Shown piece after piece: positions 1 through 13,300 of a DNA stretch of 64,000 nucleotides. Under the pieces are notes generated by a model. It did no database searches and had not been told where the DNA came from. It saw nothing but the letters and a program-made list of their open reading frames with translations. This DNA comes from Axinella damicornis (lineage: Eukaryota > Porifera > Demospongiae > Axinellida > Axinellidae). The stretch lies in NCBI GenBank assembly GCA_963931865.1, contig OZ007511.1:12622081-12686080 (forward strand), in the 5' to 3' direction. The translations under genes and the position numbers were made by a program. The stretch's first letter is position 1. Each line of letters starts with the position of its first letter.

Positions 1-36
1 GTAACTTCACAACTGAGTAGCTTAGATCAAATGATA

Positions 37-1605
37 TTAACCAAAGAATTCTTTCAGCTGCTGTTGCATTGTTTCTACAAGATCCTCATGTTGGTTGGCA
101 ACATTCACTATTTCACACTCATTGAAGTCATTTGCAGCATCAGGGTTTCCGCTGTGATCATACAACTCGACAGCGTAGGGTTTCTCGTCCCAGTGAGCCT
201 TCCTCCCAGCCACATCCCACTGCATCCAGGCTGTGTAACGCCACTCAGGAGTACGCATGGAATAGCCCATGAACGCTGGGACTTTGGGATCAGAGGAGCA
301 GCCATTGTCATCCCACTGTGCCGTCATATTGTTCAGACATCTTGTATACTGGCTGAAGGCAGCAGCACTCTTATTCATCATTTTGGCTGCTTCGTAGACA
401 TCCAGTTCTGGATTATCAAAGAGAGCTGCAAAACTGGTACCTTCAATGTCCTTCCCGGGTTCTGGAGCTCCAACTAATTCAGCAATAGTCCGATACAAAT
501 CAACCAGTTCTACCAAAGCGTAGGTACTCTTCCCCGTGCTTGCTGGTTTCCACGGTGCTCTGATGATCAGTGGTGTACGAACAGCCAGCTCCCAGTTGGT
601 CATCTTGTGCCAGGAATCATGCTCACCCAGTTGGTACCCATGATCACCAAACAGCACTACGAGCGTGCTGTTTGCCACACCCAACTCATCAAGGGCATTT
701 AGAACACGTCTGATCTGTGAGTCCACCCACGACACTGAAGCCATGTAGCCATGTCTGACATCTTGCTGAATGTCAACTGGAATGGGGTTGGGCATTGGCA
801 GATATTCAGTTCCATTCGAGTTCACAAATATCCCCTGATTGTGATAGGCAATATCGGGGCTACCAGTGGGTCTGTAGTGATACTTGACAGTTGGAATATC
901 CGAGGATCCGTACATGTCCCAGAAATGCTGAGGCATCATCCAAGGAACATGTGGTCGTCGAAAGCCTGCTGCCACAAACCATGGACCTCCTTTCTTGATG
1001 ACATAGTTTAATGTTTCTAAAGTATGGTTTGCTAGTTTCCAGTCATAGTGCCAGCTGTCAGGGTATTGCTTCTCGTCAAGTGGGCACCAAGTGTCACTAG
1101 CAGTTACTGACCCTTGAAAGCTCTTAGTATTATTCGGGCATTTCACAGATTCAAAGGGAAAGTATGGCTGGTCTTGTGACCACGATTTTGGTTCATCCCA
1201 TTTTGGAGGATGGTTGGGATGGTAGGTTTTGCCACCACCAAGAGTTGTGAAGCCGTTCACTTAAAAGTGCTCAGGCAAAGAGATCCAATCAGGTCCAGTC
1301 ACTCGAAAATCATGATTGCCAAGTCCTGCCCAGACTTTTGTTGTGTCCGGTCTCCTACCGGTCATGAAGCTGTTTCTTGATGGTATGCAGAGAGCATGCT
1401 GGCAGTAGGCCCGTTGGAAAACAAGACTCTGCTTCGCCAGCTTGTCAAGGTTGGGGGTTTTCATGTACCTCTGGTTGTAAGCTTCAAAGAGCTCGGGACG
1501 GAGATCATCCACCGGCACAAAGAGAACATTCTTTGGCTGGGTTTCAGTTTGTGTTGACAGTTCCAGTAGCAGCAAGATCACAAATAAAATCAGAAACTTG
1601 TCCAT
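37..1605 (-). CDS. IDS: Iduronate-2-sulfatase-like, one in-frame stop
   Basis: This gene matches lysosomal iduronate-2-sulfatase, which removes 2-O-sulfate from iduronate in heparan and dermatan sulfate. The N-terminus is a signal peptide (about residues 1-22). The VDDLRPEL metal-binding segment follows, then the CIPSR motif with the cysteine (residue 73) that becomes formylglycine. Further on are FGDHGYQLGEH and a conserved C-terminal MGYSMRTPEWRYT segment. The frame is open from 1605 to 37 without introns except for a TAA at 1261-1263. The stop falls between LPEHF and VNGFTTLGGGK; human IDS, as I recall it, reads FKENGY there, so the stop replaces exactly one lysine codon and there is no frameshift. 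With the stop bridged the product is about 522 codons, close to the family's 550. It may be a young pseudogene, a readthrough gene or an assembly error. Family assignment is firm; functionality is open. Confidence 0.85.
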
Positions 1606-2239
1606 CTTCGATCATTGAGCAAAGCTAGCTTAGAGCTTAGGTCTACATAATTCACAACCTGTCATGTGAGGTCTATTAATCAAAATGCATGGATGCTATT
1701 CACAGATGTGAATAATATTATTTTGACATTATAACTACGGAACCAGCTGTGCATAATATAGGTTGAGTACAGCACTGGTCGTAATAATCATGCCAGTAGC
1801 GATCACGTCTCCATCCCCTTTATTTCAGCAGTTTTAATTTCAGGGGCTTAGAGATTTTGCCATCTTTGACAGTCACTGTGAAAGTACGTGTCTTTTTGAT
1901 TGATGAACGTAGCTAGCTACCTAACCTAGCTACGTGCAGACGTCGACATGTGTGCCTGTCTTTGAGTTTTAAAAGGCAGTAACTGTTGCTAGCTAAGCTG
2001 TCAGCTATGCAAGGCATCCTCTGTCAGGAACAGTTGCATGACGTTGCGTGTACCACATAATCATTATTAGCTCATGATGCTGTTAGCTACATGAAAATCT
2101 TACAGCTACCCGGATTCTGCAATTGCATGCACCTTCAAACTTGTATTCAAAAATGTGTTGCAAGTTGCAGCGTGAAATCTCTATCATCTCAAAAAATAGG
2201 CCAGCAACACAAAGTTTGATTCTTTTGCTTTGACCATCG
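1606..2239. other. Intergenic, upstream of sulfatase
   Basis: AT-rich DNA between the sulfatase start and the 3' end of the next minus-strand gene. I see no coding exon or repeat family here. The sulfatase promoter should lie in it, but I recognise no defined motif. Confidence 0.5.
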
Positions 2240-3895
2240 TCAGGACACCACTGCTGGTCCACTGCCGTACGTCATGTTCATCGTGTGATACATGTGAGGA
2301 ACCGACTGCATGAGGGAGTTGTCAGGTGCTGGGGAAGAAAAGTAACAACATCATAAGACTAATAGCAAATGACACCAGCTCTGTCAGTGCCTGCTGCCTG
2401 ATTGTTCGCAGAGGTTTACCTTCCGGAAGTATAGGGGCATAATTTATTAGTTAACTAGCAGATAACACCTGCCAGTACACTGCATAAGGGAACTACACTC
2501 ATGGTGGGCCCAAATAGCAATCTACACTTGGTTAGCATAGACACGGCTCTCTAAAAACACCACCTGGGTGACCCAAACAAGCCTGTGCCACTAGGCCCAC
2601 AGGCACAATATTAGCATCTGATGGGGAGAACATTCTTTCATACTGCCACAACCTTTCCTAAGTTGTCCTCACCTTCTACTCTCATTGCGGACTGCACGGG
2701 ACAGTGAAAGAGCTCTCTCCTCTTCTTGTCAGAGGGACGGGAGTATGTGTCAGCATATGCACTGTGCAGACCACTGAGTGACAATGATAACAACAGTGTA
2801 CTTTTACTGACTAAATCTATACTTCAATTTTACACGCAGTCACACCTAGCCCTATAGCCTCATTCCCATGCAGGCCTCCACACCCAGCTGTTGTCGCTTG
2901 CAGTACCGTACTGCAAGCGACAACAGCTGGGCATGGAGGTGGGAACGAGGCTAGCCCTGTTGTCAGTCCGTGCTACCCCCGCGTGGCCTGGGAATGAGGC
3001 TTTAGGAATCAACACGAAACACATTCATACACACATACAGCTCATGCCTAGTAAGTTCCATGTATGGCTGATTATGGGGTGGGCTAGCCTCGTTCCCAGG
3101 CCATGCTGGGAACAAGGCTAGGGTGGGCCTACTAAGAAAAAAATGGGCATCTACCCTTATCTACCCTTGAGACTGTATACTTGGGACCCTCATGCTTGCT
3201 ACTGAATGAATCTCCTCTTCTGCTACAAATGTTGCAGGAAATATTCTGACTGTCTCACTTTGACACGGGCTGTAGAGACTGGGGTAGTCGGGGAATAGTA
3301 GTGGCTGCCCGGAACACAGTCCTGTCTCTCATCGGTCCTGGGTCTGTCCTGGCGAGCCTCCTGGGAAGGGGGTTTTCCCTCATCCCATGGCCCCATGCTT
3401 TTGGATAGTCCTCACACTGCCAGTACGTTGCCACATCTTTCTTGGGATAGCGACCCAGCTCCCCACGACTGAAGGTTCTGTGATACCTAAACAAACGAAT
3501 AAAGTCCTGCTTTATTGTTAAACTTTTGACACTTCCTCGATCAGTTGCAGTTGACATCAGGTTCTGAAGTACAGGAAGAACTATTCTGCTGGAGCAGCTC
3601 CTTGTGGTGCCTCAAAGTCGCCTACCCCCATAACGTCTGGCATCAAATGGCTGTTTGTCGGACAGTATATGTTTTACTGTGTGTCCAGCCACTGAAACAA
3701 CTGGTGTTGTCTGCTGCAGCATTAGCATAATATTATGTTTTAGTTGCTTTGATGTTGCTGTCGATATGCATGTCAGATGCTTCACATAGATCACATCCCA
3801 CAACAGAGAAGCAGCACACTATAGCAGCATTGAGCAGCATTGTGCTGAGTCCTCATGAGGACTCAGCACAATGCAGCTCAGGCAAACTCCAATTA

Positions 3896-3933
<38 letters not shown>

Positions 3934-6272
3934 TACAGGGAATAGGAGTTCATTGATCTTTGCAGCTGGTCCAAGTTCTTTCACAATTTGATTATGTTAG
4001 ACAGAACAATTCCCCCTATATACAAGGAGTGTAGTGATGAAATGTGTATGTTCCCCTCACCAGTTGTTGGTGGTCATGTAGGTCTCGTTCCTGTCCAGTA
4101 CTGCCTGGTTCTGGGGCACGAACGGCCGGCCCTGAGCCAGCCGGTTTACCGTGGAGGGAGTCAGCTCCTTCAAAGAAGGGAAGAGATCGTAAGGTACGGT
4201 GGAGATCGTTGAATTCAAAAGTCGTGGGAGGTATTGAGGCATTTCAGGTGATATACATGTACATGGGTGCAAGTGAATAGGAGATTACATTCTGTAAAAT
4301 GGTACAGGAATTGAACTCATTCCAGTCTTACTATGCTGGTCTGGGGCCGAGACTAGCAGGCTTCCAGGCTACATGCAAAATGTACAATGATTTTTTTCCA
4401 GGCAAGTTACAAGCTACAAATTAGCTGTTGACATCCTTACTTAATTATTTGAGTAAAGGTTCATAATATATAATTCACTTCCTGAATAGGTTCTGAATAC
4501 AGACCTCGGATTGGTTGAATACTAACTTCATTTATGAAGCAGTAGCTAAGATGAATGCATATCTTGCGTAAATCTTTAATCCAGGTGATCCAGTAAAACT
4601 CATTAACTCTTTAGGGGCCAAATTCTTTCTCTAGGTCATTTTCAGTCTATAGAACACTTAAACATACCCTAATTTCTGTTCCCTGGCATTGCTGGGCTCG
4701 AAACTGCTCACACAGGTAATTTCAGCTATACTGAGCATATACGTGACTTAACCACACCCACCAATTAACGAGCTTGCAATCAAGCCTCCCGAGAAATGCC
4801 AACCTGCCGTAGCTGAAAAACGGGCGATGTATGCTGGAAATGGAGGCCCTACAAGGCAAGACAGCTACTTTCTAAGTCCATTTATGCCAAAAACGGCGGA
4901 AATGGCCCTCCCAGTGCCGACCAAGACCTTTCTATCGCGGAGCCCAGACACGGCCATGCTGTTTGCACCCTTCGGGTGCACCCACCCACCTCCCCTTGCC
5001 CCGCCCTCTCTGCTGGCGCAGAGCCTATCTCTCAAGGACATTGCCGGATGTGACATCATGAAGCTGAAAGTCTCATGACACCTTAGGCGTCATTAGCTGG
5101 TAAACGGTTAAACTACCAGGTGATCCAAAACTCAGTAAACTACCTTGGTGGGTCCGTCACTAAAATGGTCTGCCAGAGTGGGGGGCTGGGGGTTGCCTGA
5201 GTGCGGGATGACACTTGAGATGGCCTCTGGCTGTCCCATGTACTGAGCCTTCATCTCACTACACTGGTAGCCCATTGTCAGCGGGCGACGCCAAGCTTTG
5301 ACGTTCAGCTGTACGTGTGGAGGTGTGCATGTACCGGTATGTGTGGGAGTGTAGAAGGTAGATGGCAACAACTAGCTAATTAATGTGATACACAAAAATA
5401 GGACCGAGTGAGTCCATGCAACACACAGATTAGTTTGGTCTGGCCTAAGAGAGCACATTGCATAACTGTGTATATCTTGGTAACCACGGTGGGGGGGACT
5501 CCGCATAATTAGTGTCACAGAAAAGGGGGAGTGGCCATACTATTACAATGTGAACAATGGAAATCAAACAAATTATGGTGAAAATCCAACCACTTGCTAA
5601 GCTGCAACCTAAGGTACGAGCAACAGGATACAAATCGTCACAAAATTAGATGGATATGATAGATAGTACTTCAAATCTGCTCTTGCCATGTGCAAAGCAC
5701 CATGCAGCCACACAATATATCACCATCCCCATTAATGGGACCCAGGACCAGCATGAAAACCCTCTGTATTGGAGATGCGGCATCCCTGGGTTATCAATAT
5801 CAAATCAAAATGTACTGATTGACTGAACTGACCAACCTTGTCAATGGCATCTAGTGTATGGTTGACTTTCCAGCTCCCTGGGGCCTTTTTGTGGGTGGGT
5901 TGCTGCAAAATGGTCTCAGACGGCTTGTAGTCGTGAGCAGTACCCGTGGTGGTCTGGTACACGTCGTCCACAGTGGGGACGTTCCCAGAGGAGAGAGCAA
6001 GGTTCGGAGGGAGAGGCATGGGACGGGTGGCCTGTGGTGTGTGTATGTGCACGAGAGTGTGTATGTGTACCCCCTTGGTCTATGCGTTCCGAACGCTCCC
6101 CAGTAATACACGTTGACTGATGCTGACCTAATTATGTGCCCCCATTAATTTCTACCTTGAAATTCAGCGGTGGAAATTCGGCCTTTTCTCTGATGGCGTG
6201 GCCCACACCAGTTGAAGTAAGGTGAAGGTCATTCCGCTTATCAGTAAGACTCACTGTCGACATTCGATTCAT
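2240..6272 (-). CDS. Unrecognised seven-exon gene, candidate ciliary protein
   Basis: I do not recognise this 341-aa protein. Exons by splice signal and phase are 6272-6156, 6031-5837, 5308-5144, 4167-4061, 3522-3259, 2761-2673 and 2328-2240; the total, 1026 nt, is divisible by three and ends in TGA. The weakest join is exon 4 to 5, because the better-looking acceptor at about 3552 would put a stop at the junction. The protein is hydrophilic, rich in proline, tyrosine and threonine, with no signal peptide or membrane segment. It has short aromatic/threonine motifs such as YQTTTGTAHDYKPSE, TYMTTNN and GRYPKKDVATYWQCEDYPKA. These resemble in style, not in clear homology, small axonemal microtubule-associated proteins of the SAXO/SPMIP type. 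An RFX-type X-box in the promoter shared with the kinesin fits a ciliary role, which remains inference. Intron 1 to 4 regions hold palindromic MITEs and a (CT)n tract at 3898-3931. Confidence 0.6.
2855..2953. mobile_element. Palindromic MULE-type MITE copy
   Basis: Near-perfect palindrome from TAGCCTCATTCCC to GGGAACGAGGCTA. The centre repeats CTTGCAGTAC/GTACTGCAAG. It is a member of the family described at 36373. Target duplication is ambiguous here. Confidence 0.75.
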
Positions 6273-6726
6273 TTTAAATCTCTCCAGACTCACGCACGAA
6301 CTTAGCTCCCTTTCCCTAAGTAGCACCGCCGGCCACTTGTAATAATTGTGTACAGTTGCGGCGGTCGCTAGGCAACGTGGAAATTCATGTGACCCATTAC
6401 GACCAATCAGATTACAATATTTCCCATCGTTTCAAAATTCAAATATGCAGACCATGTGCATCCTGTAAGTCTAGGAGTGATGTGTGTGAACACTTTCCAA
6501 GTCTGACTGCAAGTCTGCAAGCAGTGCACAGGAATGTTTTTCAGGAACTAAATCCGCGAGTTCAAAAGCTTTTTATATTATGTAGATTAGAATTTGAAGT
6601 GAGAGAATTTCTAGCCGCCTGGAAGTAGCTGAGTTTGTACTCGAATATTTGTTGTGTATTTATACTTCTGAGAAGGGCAGCACTGAACACTTGCGCCTTT
6701 GGATGTGAAAACGTGAGGAAAGCAAG
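6273..6726. promoter_or_regulatory. Bidirectional promoter of unnamed gene and kinesin
   Basis: The two start codons lie 454 bp apart and point away from each other, so this interval must hold both promoters. It contains a near-consensus RFX X-box (6364-6376) and a CCAAT box in GACCAATCAG at about 6399. No TATA box is obvious at a sensible distance from either start. Confidence 0.6.
6364..6376. promoter_or_regulatory. RFX X-box-like site
   Basis: The plus strand reads GTCGCTAGGCAAC; its complement is GTTGCC TA GCGAC. The consensus is GTNRCC, a 0-3 base spacer, then RGYAAC. The first half-site is perfect and the second has one mismatch. RFX factors drive many animal cilia genes through this motif. 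Confidence 0.5.
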
Positions 6727-7332
6727 ATGGCAGCATTTCTAGCGAGGCCCGCCACCGCCCCACCTGGGCATAACTACCAGATAACTAACGTGGGCAACAC
6801 AAACATGAAAGTTGTGGTGAGAATGAGGCCAGAGAGCGAGGCAGAGATACGGAGCAACTACCAAGGAGTGGTGAAAGTTTTGGACGAACATGTTCTGGTG
6901 TTTGACCCGACACCTGACATTATTTCCACTTTCCAGGAGCCTACATCCAATCTGAGGAGAAGGCCAATTTTGAGCAAGAAACACAAAGATCTGAGGTTTG
7001 CTTTTGACAGGGTCTTTGATGAGACGGCCACACAGGTTGATGTGTTTGAGAATACCACTAAATCAATCATCGACGGAGTTCTGGATGGGATTAACTGCTC
7101 TGTGTTTGCGTATGGGGCAACGGGAGCTGGCAAGACGTACACTATGCTGGGTAACCTGGAGAACCCAGGCGTCATGTTCCTCACCATGATGGAGCTCTAT
7201 CGGAGGATCAATGCGATTAGGGATGAGAGGATGTGTGAAGTGGTTGTGTCGTACTGTGAGGTGAGATGAAATTTCACCTACTGATACATCGCTTTGTCAC
7301 TTACATTTTAAATCGGACTCAGCCCCCCCCCC

Positions 7333-7363
<31 letters not shown>

Positions 7364-10300
7364 ACCCTAGTCTCACGGGGCCAGACCATATTGAACTGGA
7401 ATTCTGGTGTCAAGTATTATAATCTCTTGCCCCGTAACTCATAACATTTCCTCTGTTGTACAACTACCTCACCACGCCTACATTTCCCCCAACACATGTA
7501 CATACACACACCCACATGCACGTAGGTGTACAATGAGACAATTCGGGACCTCCTTGCTCCCTCCTCGGGCTCCCTGGACTTGAGGGAGGACGCACAGAAG
7601 GGAGTGGTGATAAACAAGCTCACTAGACATCGGGTGAGTTGCGAGAGAGGGAATTGTCAAGTGCAAGTTGGGAGAGTGTTGTGGTAGCGACAATTATGTA
7701 GCCTTATTCCCAGGCCCCACCCAGCACTGCAAAGCTAGGCAGGGACCTGGAACCTACATGTACATGTTTAAGCCTATTACGGTCACTTAATATGATGATT
7801 TTCTGCGTCTTAGCACCCATATTTTACTCCTCCCCCTCCCCCCTCCTGCTCTCTCCAACCCCCCCCCAGCCTCAAACAGCCAATGAGATCCTGAGCATGC
7901 TGGAGATTGGCAACAGAAACAGAACTCAGCACCCCACCGATGCCAACGCAACGTCATCACGATCACACGCGGTCTTCCAGGTCAGTCTTTTCTCAAGTCA
8001 TCCATCTTTGGCTTAACCTGGTTAACTGAGCAGAATGAGACCATGTCCCTAACTTCATCATTGGTTGGTAAAGAGTTAAGATACGTGTACAGTAGGCACA
8101 GTTAACGAGGGTGTAATCTGCTGCTAACCATTCTTGGACATCAGTTGCAAAGACGGCACCTGTCATTCTTGCAGCTATGATCAGTAAATACATGTAGCAT
8201 GCAAAACGGCATATCGGCACTTTGAAGGTGTGTACATGACCTGTTTTTGTGTTCTGAATCAGATGTCTGCCTGAATGCAACTCCATACAGCTTGTTTTGG
8301 CCTAGCTGGACCTTGTCAGTGTCTCCGAGCAGACCCCTAGCTCTGGCACCACCCACCCACCCCCCCCCCCCCCCCCCCCCCCCCCGCACAGAAGGGGATC
8401 AGCATGGCGCAAGACCTACTCAGTAGCTGGTGTTAGAGCCTCACTGGTTGTACATCGGCCTAGCACTGCAGTTCACACGTACCTGTACGTCTGCCGACTG
8501 AGAATGTGCTCACATGCACAGAGGGGGATCAGCATGGTGCAACACCTACTCAGTAGCTGGTGTTAGAGCCTCACTGGTTGTTGGCCTAGCACTGCAGTTC
8601 ACACATACATGTACGTCTGCCGACTGAGAATGTACTCACATGCACAGAAGGGGATCAGCATGGTGCAACACCTACTCAGTAGCTGGTGTTAGAGCCTCAC
8701 TGGTTGTTGGCCTAGCACTGCAGTTCACATACATGTACGTCTGCCGACTGAGAATGTGCTCACATGCACAGAGGGGGATCAGCATGGTGCAACACCTACT
8801 CAATGGACAAGTATGCTCAAAATCAGCACACAAAGATGGCTAGCCTGAAACCAGCAGCCATGTGTAGCCATTCTTGTCCATGTGCACTAGTCATGTGATC
8901 ATGACACTCTTATATAGCTGCACGTCAGCAGCATGGTGATCAAGCAAAGACTGAGAATGTCTTGACTAGGATATTAGTGTAGACGGCTGCCATGTGATGG
9001 ATGAATGTACAATGTAGCTGACATACATGGTACGACTGTCTCGGCTGGTGACGTGATGGATTGGTGTAACTAAAATTGTACACACATCTGATAGCAAGTC
9101 TGAATACATATATACAACTGTAGTGCCCAGGTGGCGTTGTATCCCGGCTGGTTTACATCATTTCAGCATTCAACTTTATCGTTACACACAATTTCAGCAT
9201 TACATGCAGCTTACAGAAGTGACGTAGAATTCCCTCCCTCACCCACCCCTTCCCCTCCCTCCCTCCCTCCCACGCCTTCCCTCGCTCCCTTCCAGGTATT
9301 TGTCCACCAGAAGGCCCGCACATCTGGTCTTAGCACGCAGGTCATGTGTGCCAAGATGTCACTCATTGACCTGGCTGGCTCAGAGCGAGCCACCGTCACC
9401 ACCAACCGCGGAGCAAGACTGCGGGAGGGAGCAAACATAAACAAGTCACTACTGGCTCTGGGGAACTGTATCAATGCTCTGGCTGACAACAAGGTGAGGG
9501 GCAGACATTGAGGGAGCGGACAGTGGGTTGACAATAATGTGCACTGGGGGGGGGGAGGTGACAATAATGTGCACTGTGGGGGGGGGGGGGGAGAGAGGTG
9601 ACAATAATGTGCACTGTGGGGGGAGGGGGGGGTGACAATAATAGGTGTGTGTGTAAGGGAGGGAGTGGACGGTGAGTTGGGGGGATGCAACTTGCAGTGC
9701 AGTCAGGACAAAGATGTACACCAATATCACATCACATTCCTCAGACCAGCTGGGACGTATGTCTACAGCCGTTGACTCACAAGTCCTGCATGTCTACGTG
9801 TATAGATGCTCACTGATTGGTATTCTCTTCTTTGTCACAGGGCAAGCTGGTGCACGTGCCATATCGCAACAGCAAGCTCACGAGGCTGCTGAAGGACTCA
9901 CTAGGGGGGAACTGTAGGACTGTTATGATTGCTAACGTCAGGTGATCATCTTGATTTGGAGCATCTGTAACTACATGTAGCATGTTAGATCATGTGGCCA
10001 CTTGTGAGATCATGTGACTACTTACTTGTGAAGTCATGTGACCACTTGCAAGGTCATGTGACTACTTGTAAGCTAATGTGAGTGGGTTGCGGTTAAATTA
10101 CGTGATTGACTAAAACTGTAATGCACAAACACATTGTACGTACACTCACACCAGCCCCTCTGGCCTGAGCTATGAAGACACCTACAACACCCTCAAGTAT
10201 GCTGACAGAGCCAAACAGATCAGGACGAAGGTACACCATATCTTTCTGTGCGAAAGTCTTGTAAGAATATTTACAGAAATTGTGTATGTACAGGTTATCA

Positions 10301-13300
10301 AATCCACTTGGTTTTGGTTTGGCTGGCAATGTTGACTGCTACATGTGGCTCCCTTATACCCTTCACACTCTGCTGTCTCCCCTTAATCCCGACTACGTAT
10401 ACCCTGCTGTTCCCCTCTCCCCCACTCCCCACCCTCCCTCCTTCCTACCATGCTACTTCCCTTCTACCACACTGCTTCCCTCCTTCCCCTTCTCCCTACC
10501 ATGCTGCCCCCCCTCTCTCCTACTACATGAACCACCCTCCTAACATGCTACTTGCCTCTCCACCCCTTCCTCCCTACATGTACTTCCTTCTTCTTCTCTA
10601 CCATGCTGTTTTTCCCTCCCCTTCATTGCTCTTACTATGCTGTTTCCCATCATACCGACTACCCTGCTGCTTTTTCCCCTTCATGCTACCTCCTCAGCTG
10701 GTGCGAAACATTCTTACGGTGGACTTCCATGTGACAAAGTACCGCACCATTGTCCAAGACCTGCAAAAAGAAGTGAGCATTACGGAAAATCTGGAGCAGT
10801 AAAATTCAATCTGCAGCCTCTGTTCTAGTTTATCCGGCCAGAATATGCTATTTAGCCTTGTTCCCAGGCCATTCCCACTGCGGCTACATGCTAGTACTCA
10901 GTCTAGTCGCTAACCTCACTCCGCCTGGCCGGTCAAGCAGGCGCATGTAACCAGCCTGGTGGAGAGGGGCTAGTGGCTAGACTGGCTAGTACTGTACACC
11001 ATAGTTTCGTGCCCAGACCCTCGTATGGAGGTGTAATTTGCTCTGTTGTCCAGATCGCTGAGCTGAAGAGCAAGCTTGAGAGGAAGACTCCCAAGCAGCG
11101 AGCCTTCGACCCAGCGGAGGCTACCAGGTTAGAGCTCAACATACATTGATCTGTCAGTCATACATTTACGTCGTATGTATACAGTGTAGCCTCATTCCCT
11201 GGCCTGAGTGGCCTCCATGCCCAGCTTTCGTACTGCAAGCTTCAAAAGCAGGGCGTGGAGGCCTTGGAACGAGGCTACGTTGTATGAACATCTCACCTAC
11301 ACTGTTCAAAATGTCTGTGCATGAACTTAGTCTCACTGGCCAATTCCATTCCGTTCCGCAGTGCTGGTCTCGTTCAGTATCGGCAACTGAAAGTGATCGG
11401 CAGTGCGAAACAGAACGGGGCTGGCTAGCATGAACTACATCATGCATATTACTGCCAAGCTGGTACACCACTAGCCTCGTTCCCAGTCCTCCCACGTGGC
11501 CTGGGAACGAGGCTAGTATGCCACATGAAAACATTGAACATGAAAGTACATGTACGTACGTACCCCCTCCCAGGCTGCAGGGGCTGCTGCAGAGTGTGTA
11601 CGGGGAGCGCTCTCGGCTGCGCAAGCACATGGCTGACCTGGACGCATCTGAGAGAGAAACACTGCTCAGGATCTACAGGAAGGTGTGTGTGCATGAGGAG
11701 TCAACTGATTCTATGGATCTTTGAGTACCTTGAAATGGGACACCCATAGCACACACCTGACCTGAGCAGGCTCGTAGCCAGGGGATGTTTGAGTGTTTGA
11801 TGGAACCCCCTATTCTGGGACCTATAATGTAAATGTGGGAGTGGCTACCTCATTTAGAACCCCCCTAGACTAGTGGCTGGCTGTGGGCCAGTAGAGAGCA
11901 CTCTGAACATCAAAGCAGGTCGTGTACTCACTACATGTACATGTATCCCTGTAGACAGCACACTGGTATATACTCCTCTACTGTTGACTTGGGAAGGTAA
12001 AGGGTTAAAGTGGGATGCTCTTCACAGTTCGGCTTAGTTCTGATCATGAATGATTATTGAACCATGATGCTGATTCACGACTTTGCTTACATTGTACAAT
12101 GTTCTATTGATTATAGGAGCGAGATCTTCAGAGGATTGACGCCTTGACTGGCAACGAGGTCAAAAAAGCCAAGGTGAATAACTTTCTGCGTGCATGTATT
12201 TGTGTGGCCTCGTACTAGCTTCATACCCAGACCAAACCTGACAGTATGGAGCCATGGGAATGAGGCTACGTGCTTTGTAATATTGAAACTGGAAGTAATG
12301 ACACTACATGAACATTCAATGTTCTGACTCAGGCATTTTGGGGTGGAATCTGCTGATGCACCATTACATCTAATTGTCATTCACATGGACACACACGCTC
12401 GTCCTCAGGTTAACTCTCGTTTGGAGACTTTGCGGCACCACATGACTGAGATTCAGCGGCAGAAGCAGACAGTGCACGAGTACCTCTACTCCAACAATGA
12501 GTCCATCGGCCGGATACAAGCAGAGATCAACACCTCGTGCAACAACAGCTCAGGTAGGTGTGCTGGGGTCTTGCATGAATACGTACCTCTACTTGGTCTG
12601 TTGAGTCCAGCCTCATTCCCAGGCGCTTGGTACGGGGCACCTGGGATCAAGGCTTAGTTATACGTTTTCTTGTTGTTTAATGCTGATGAGGTTGTCTCTT
12701 CATTCGCAAGCTCATGATGTACAGCCATCTTCTTGACCACACCCATTACTTTGCCATTTCCATTTCTGCAAGCAAGGTACCACCCATATGGCTGGTCCGT
12801 TACAATGCAGCTCGTCTGTGGCCATAGTAGTTCTTACACCCCATGCACACACACGTGAAACAAGGTTAAGCAACACTAGAGATTACCAGAGATTACTAGG
12901 GAATACTAAAGAGATTACCAGAGATTACTAGGGAATACTAAAGAGATTACAGGGAATACTAGGGAATACTAAAGAGATTACCAGAGATTACTAGGGAATA
13001 CTAAAGAGATTACCAGAGATTACTAGGGAATACAAAGAGATTACCAGAGATTACTAGGGAATACTAAAGAGATTACCAGAGATTACTAGGGAATACTAAA
13101 GAGATTACCAGAGATTACTAGGGAATACTAAAGAGATTACCAGAGATTACTAGGGAATACTAAAGAGATTACCAGAGATTATTAGAGAATACTTGAGAAC
13201 ACTAGATAATACATGTAGTAGATATATCCCTAGTATACTGCATTGACCAGAAGTTCATCAGGACATTGTCATTGAGAGGACAATTCAAGAAGCTGCAGTT

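Noticed and set aside
9449..9730. Minus-strand proline/threonine-rich frames around 9500-9700
   Set aside because: They come from poly-G repeats (GACAATAATGTGCACTG plus G runs) in kinesin intron 4.
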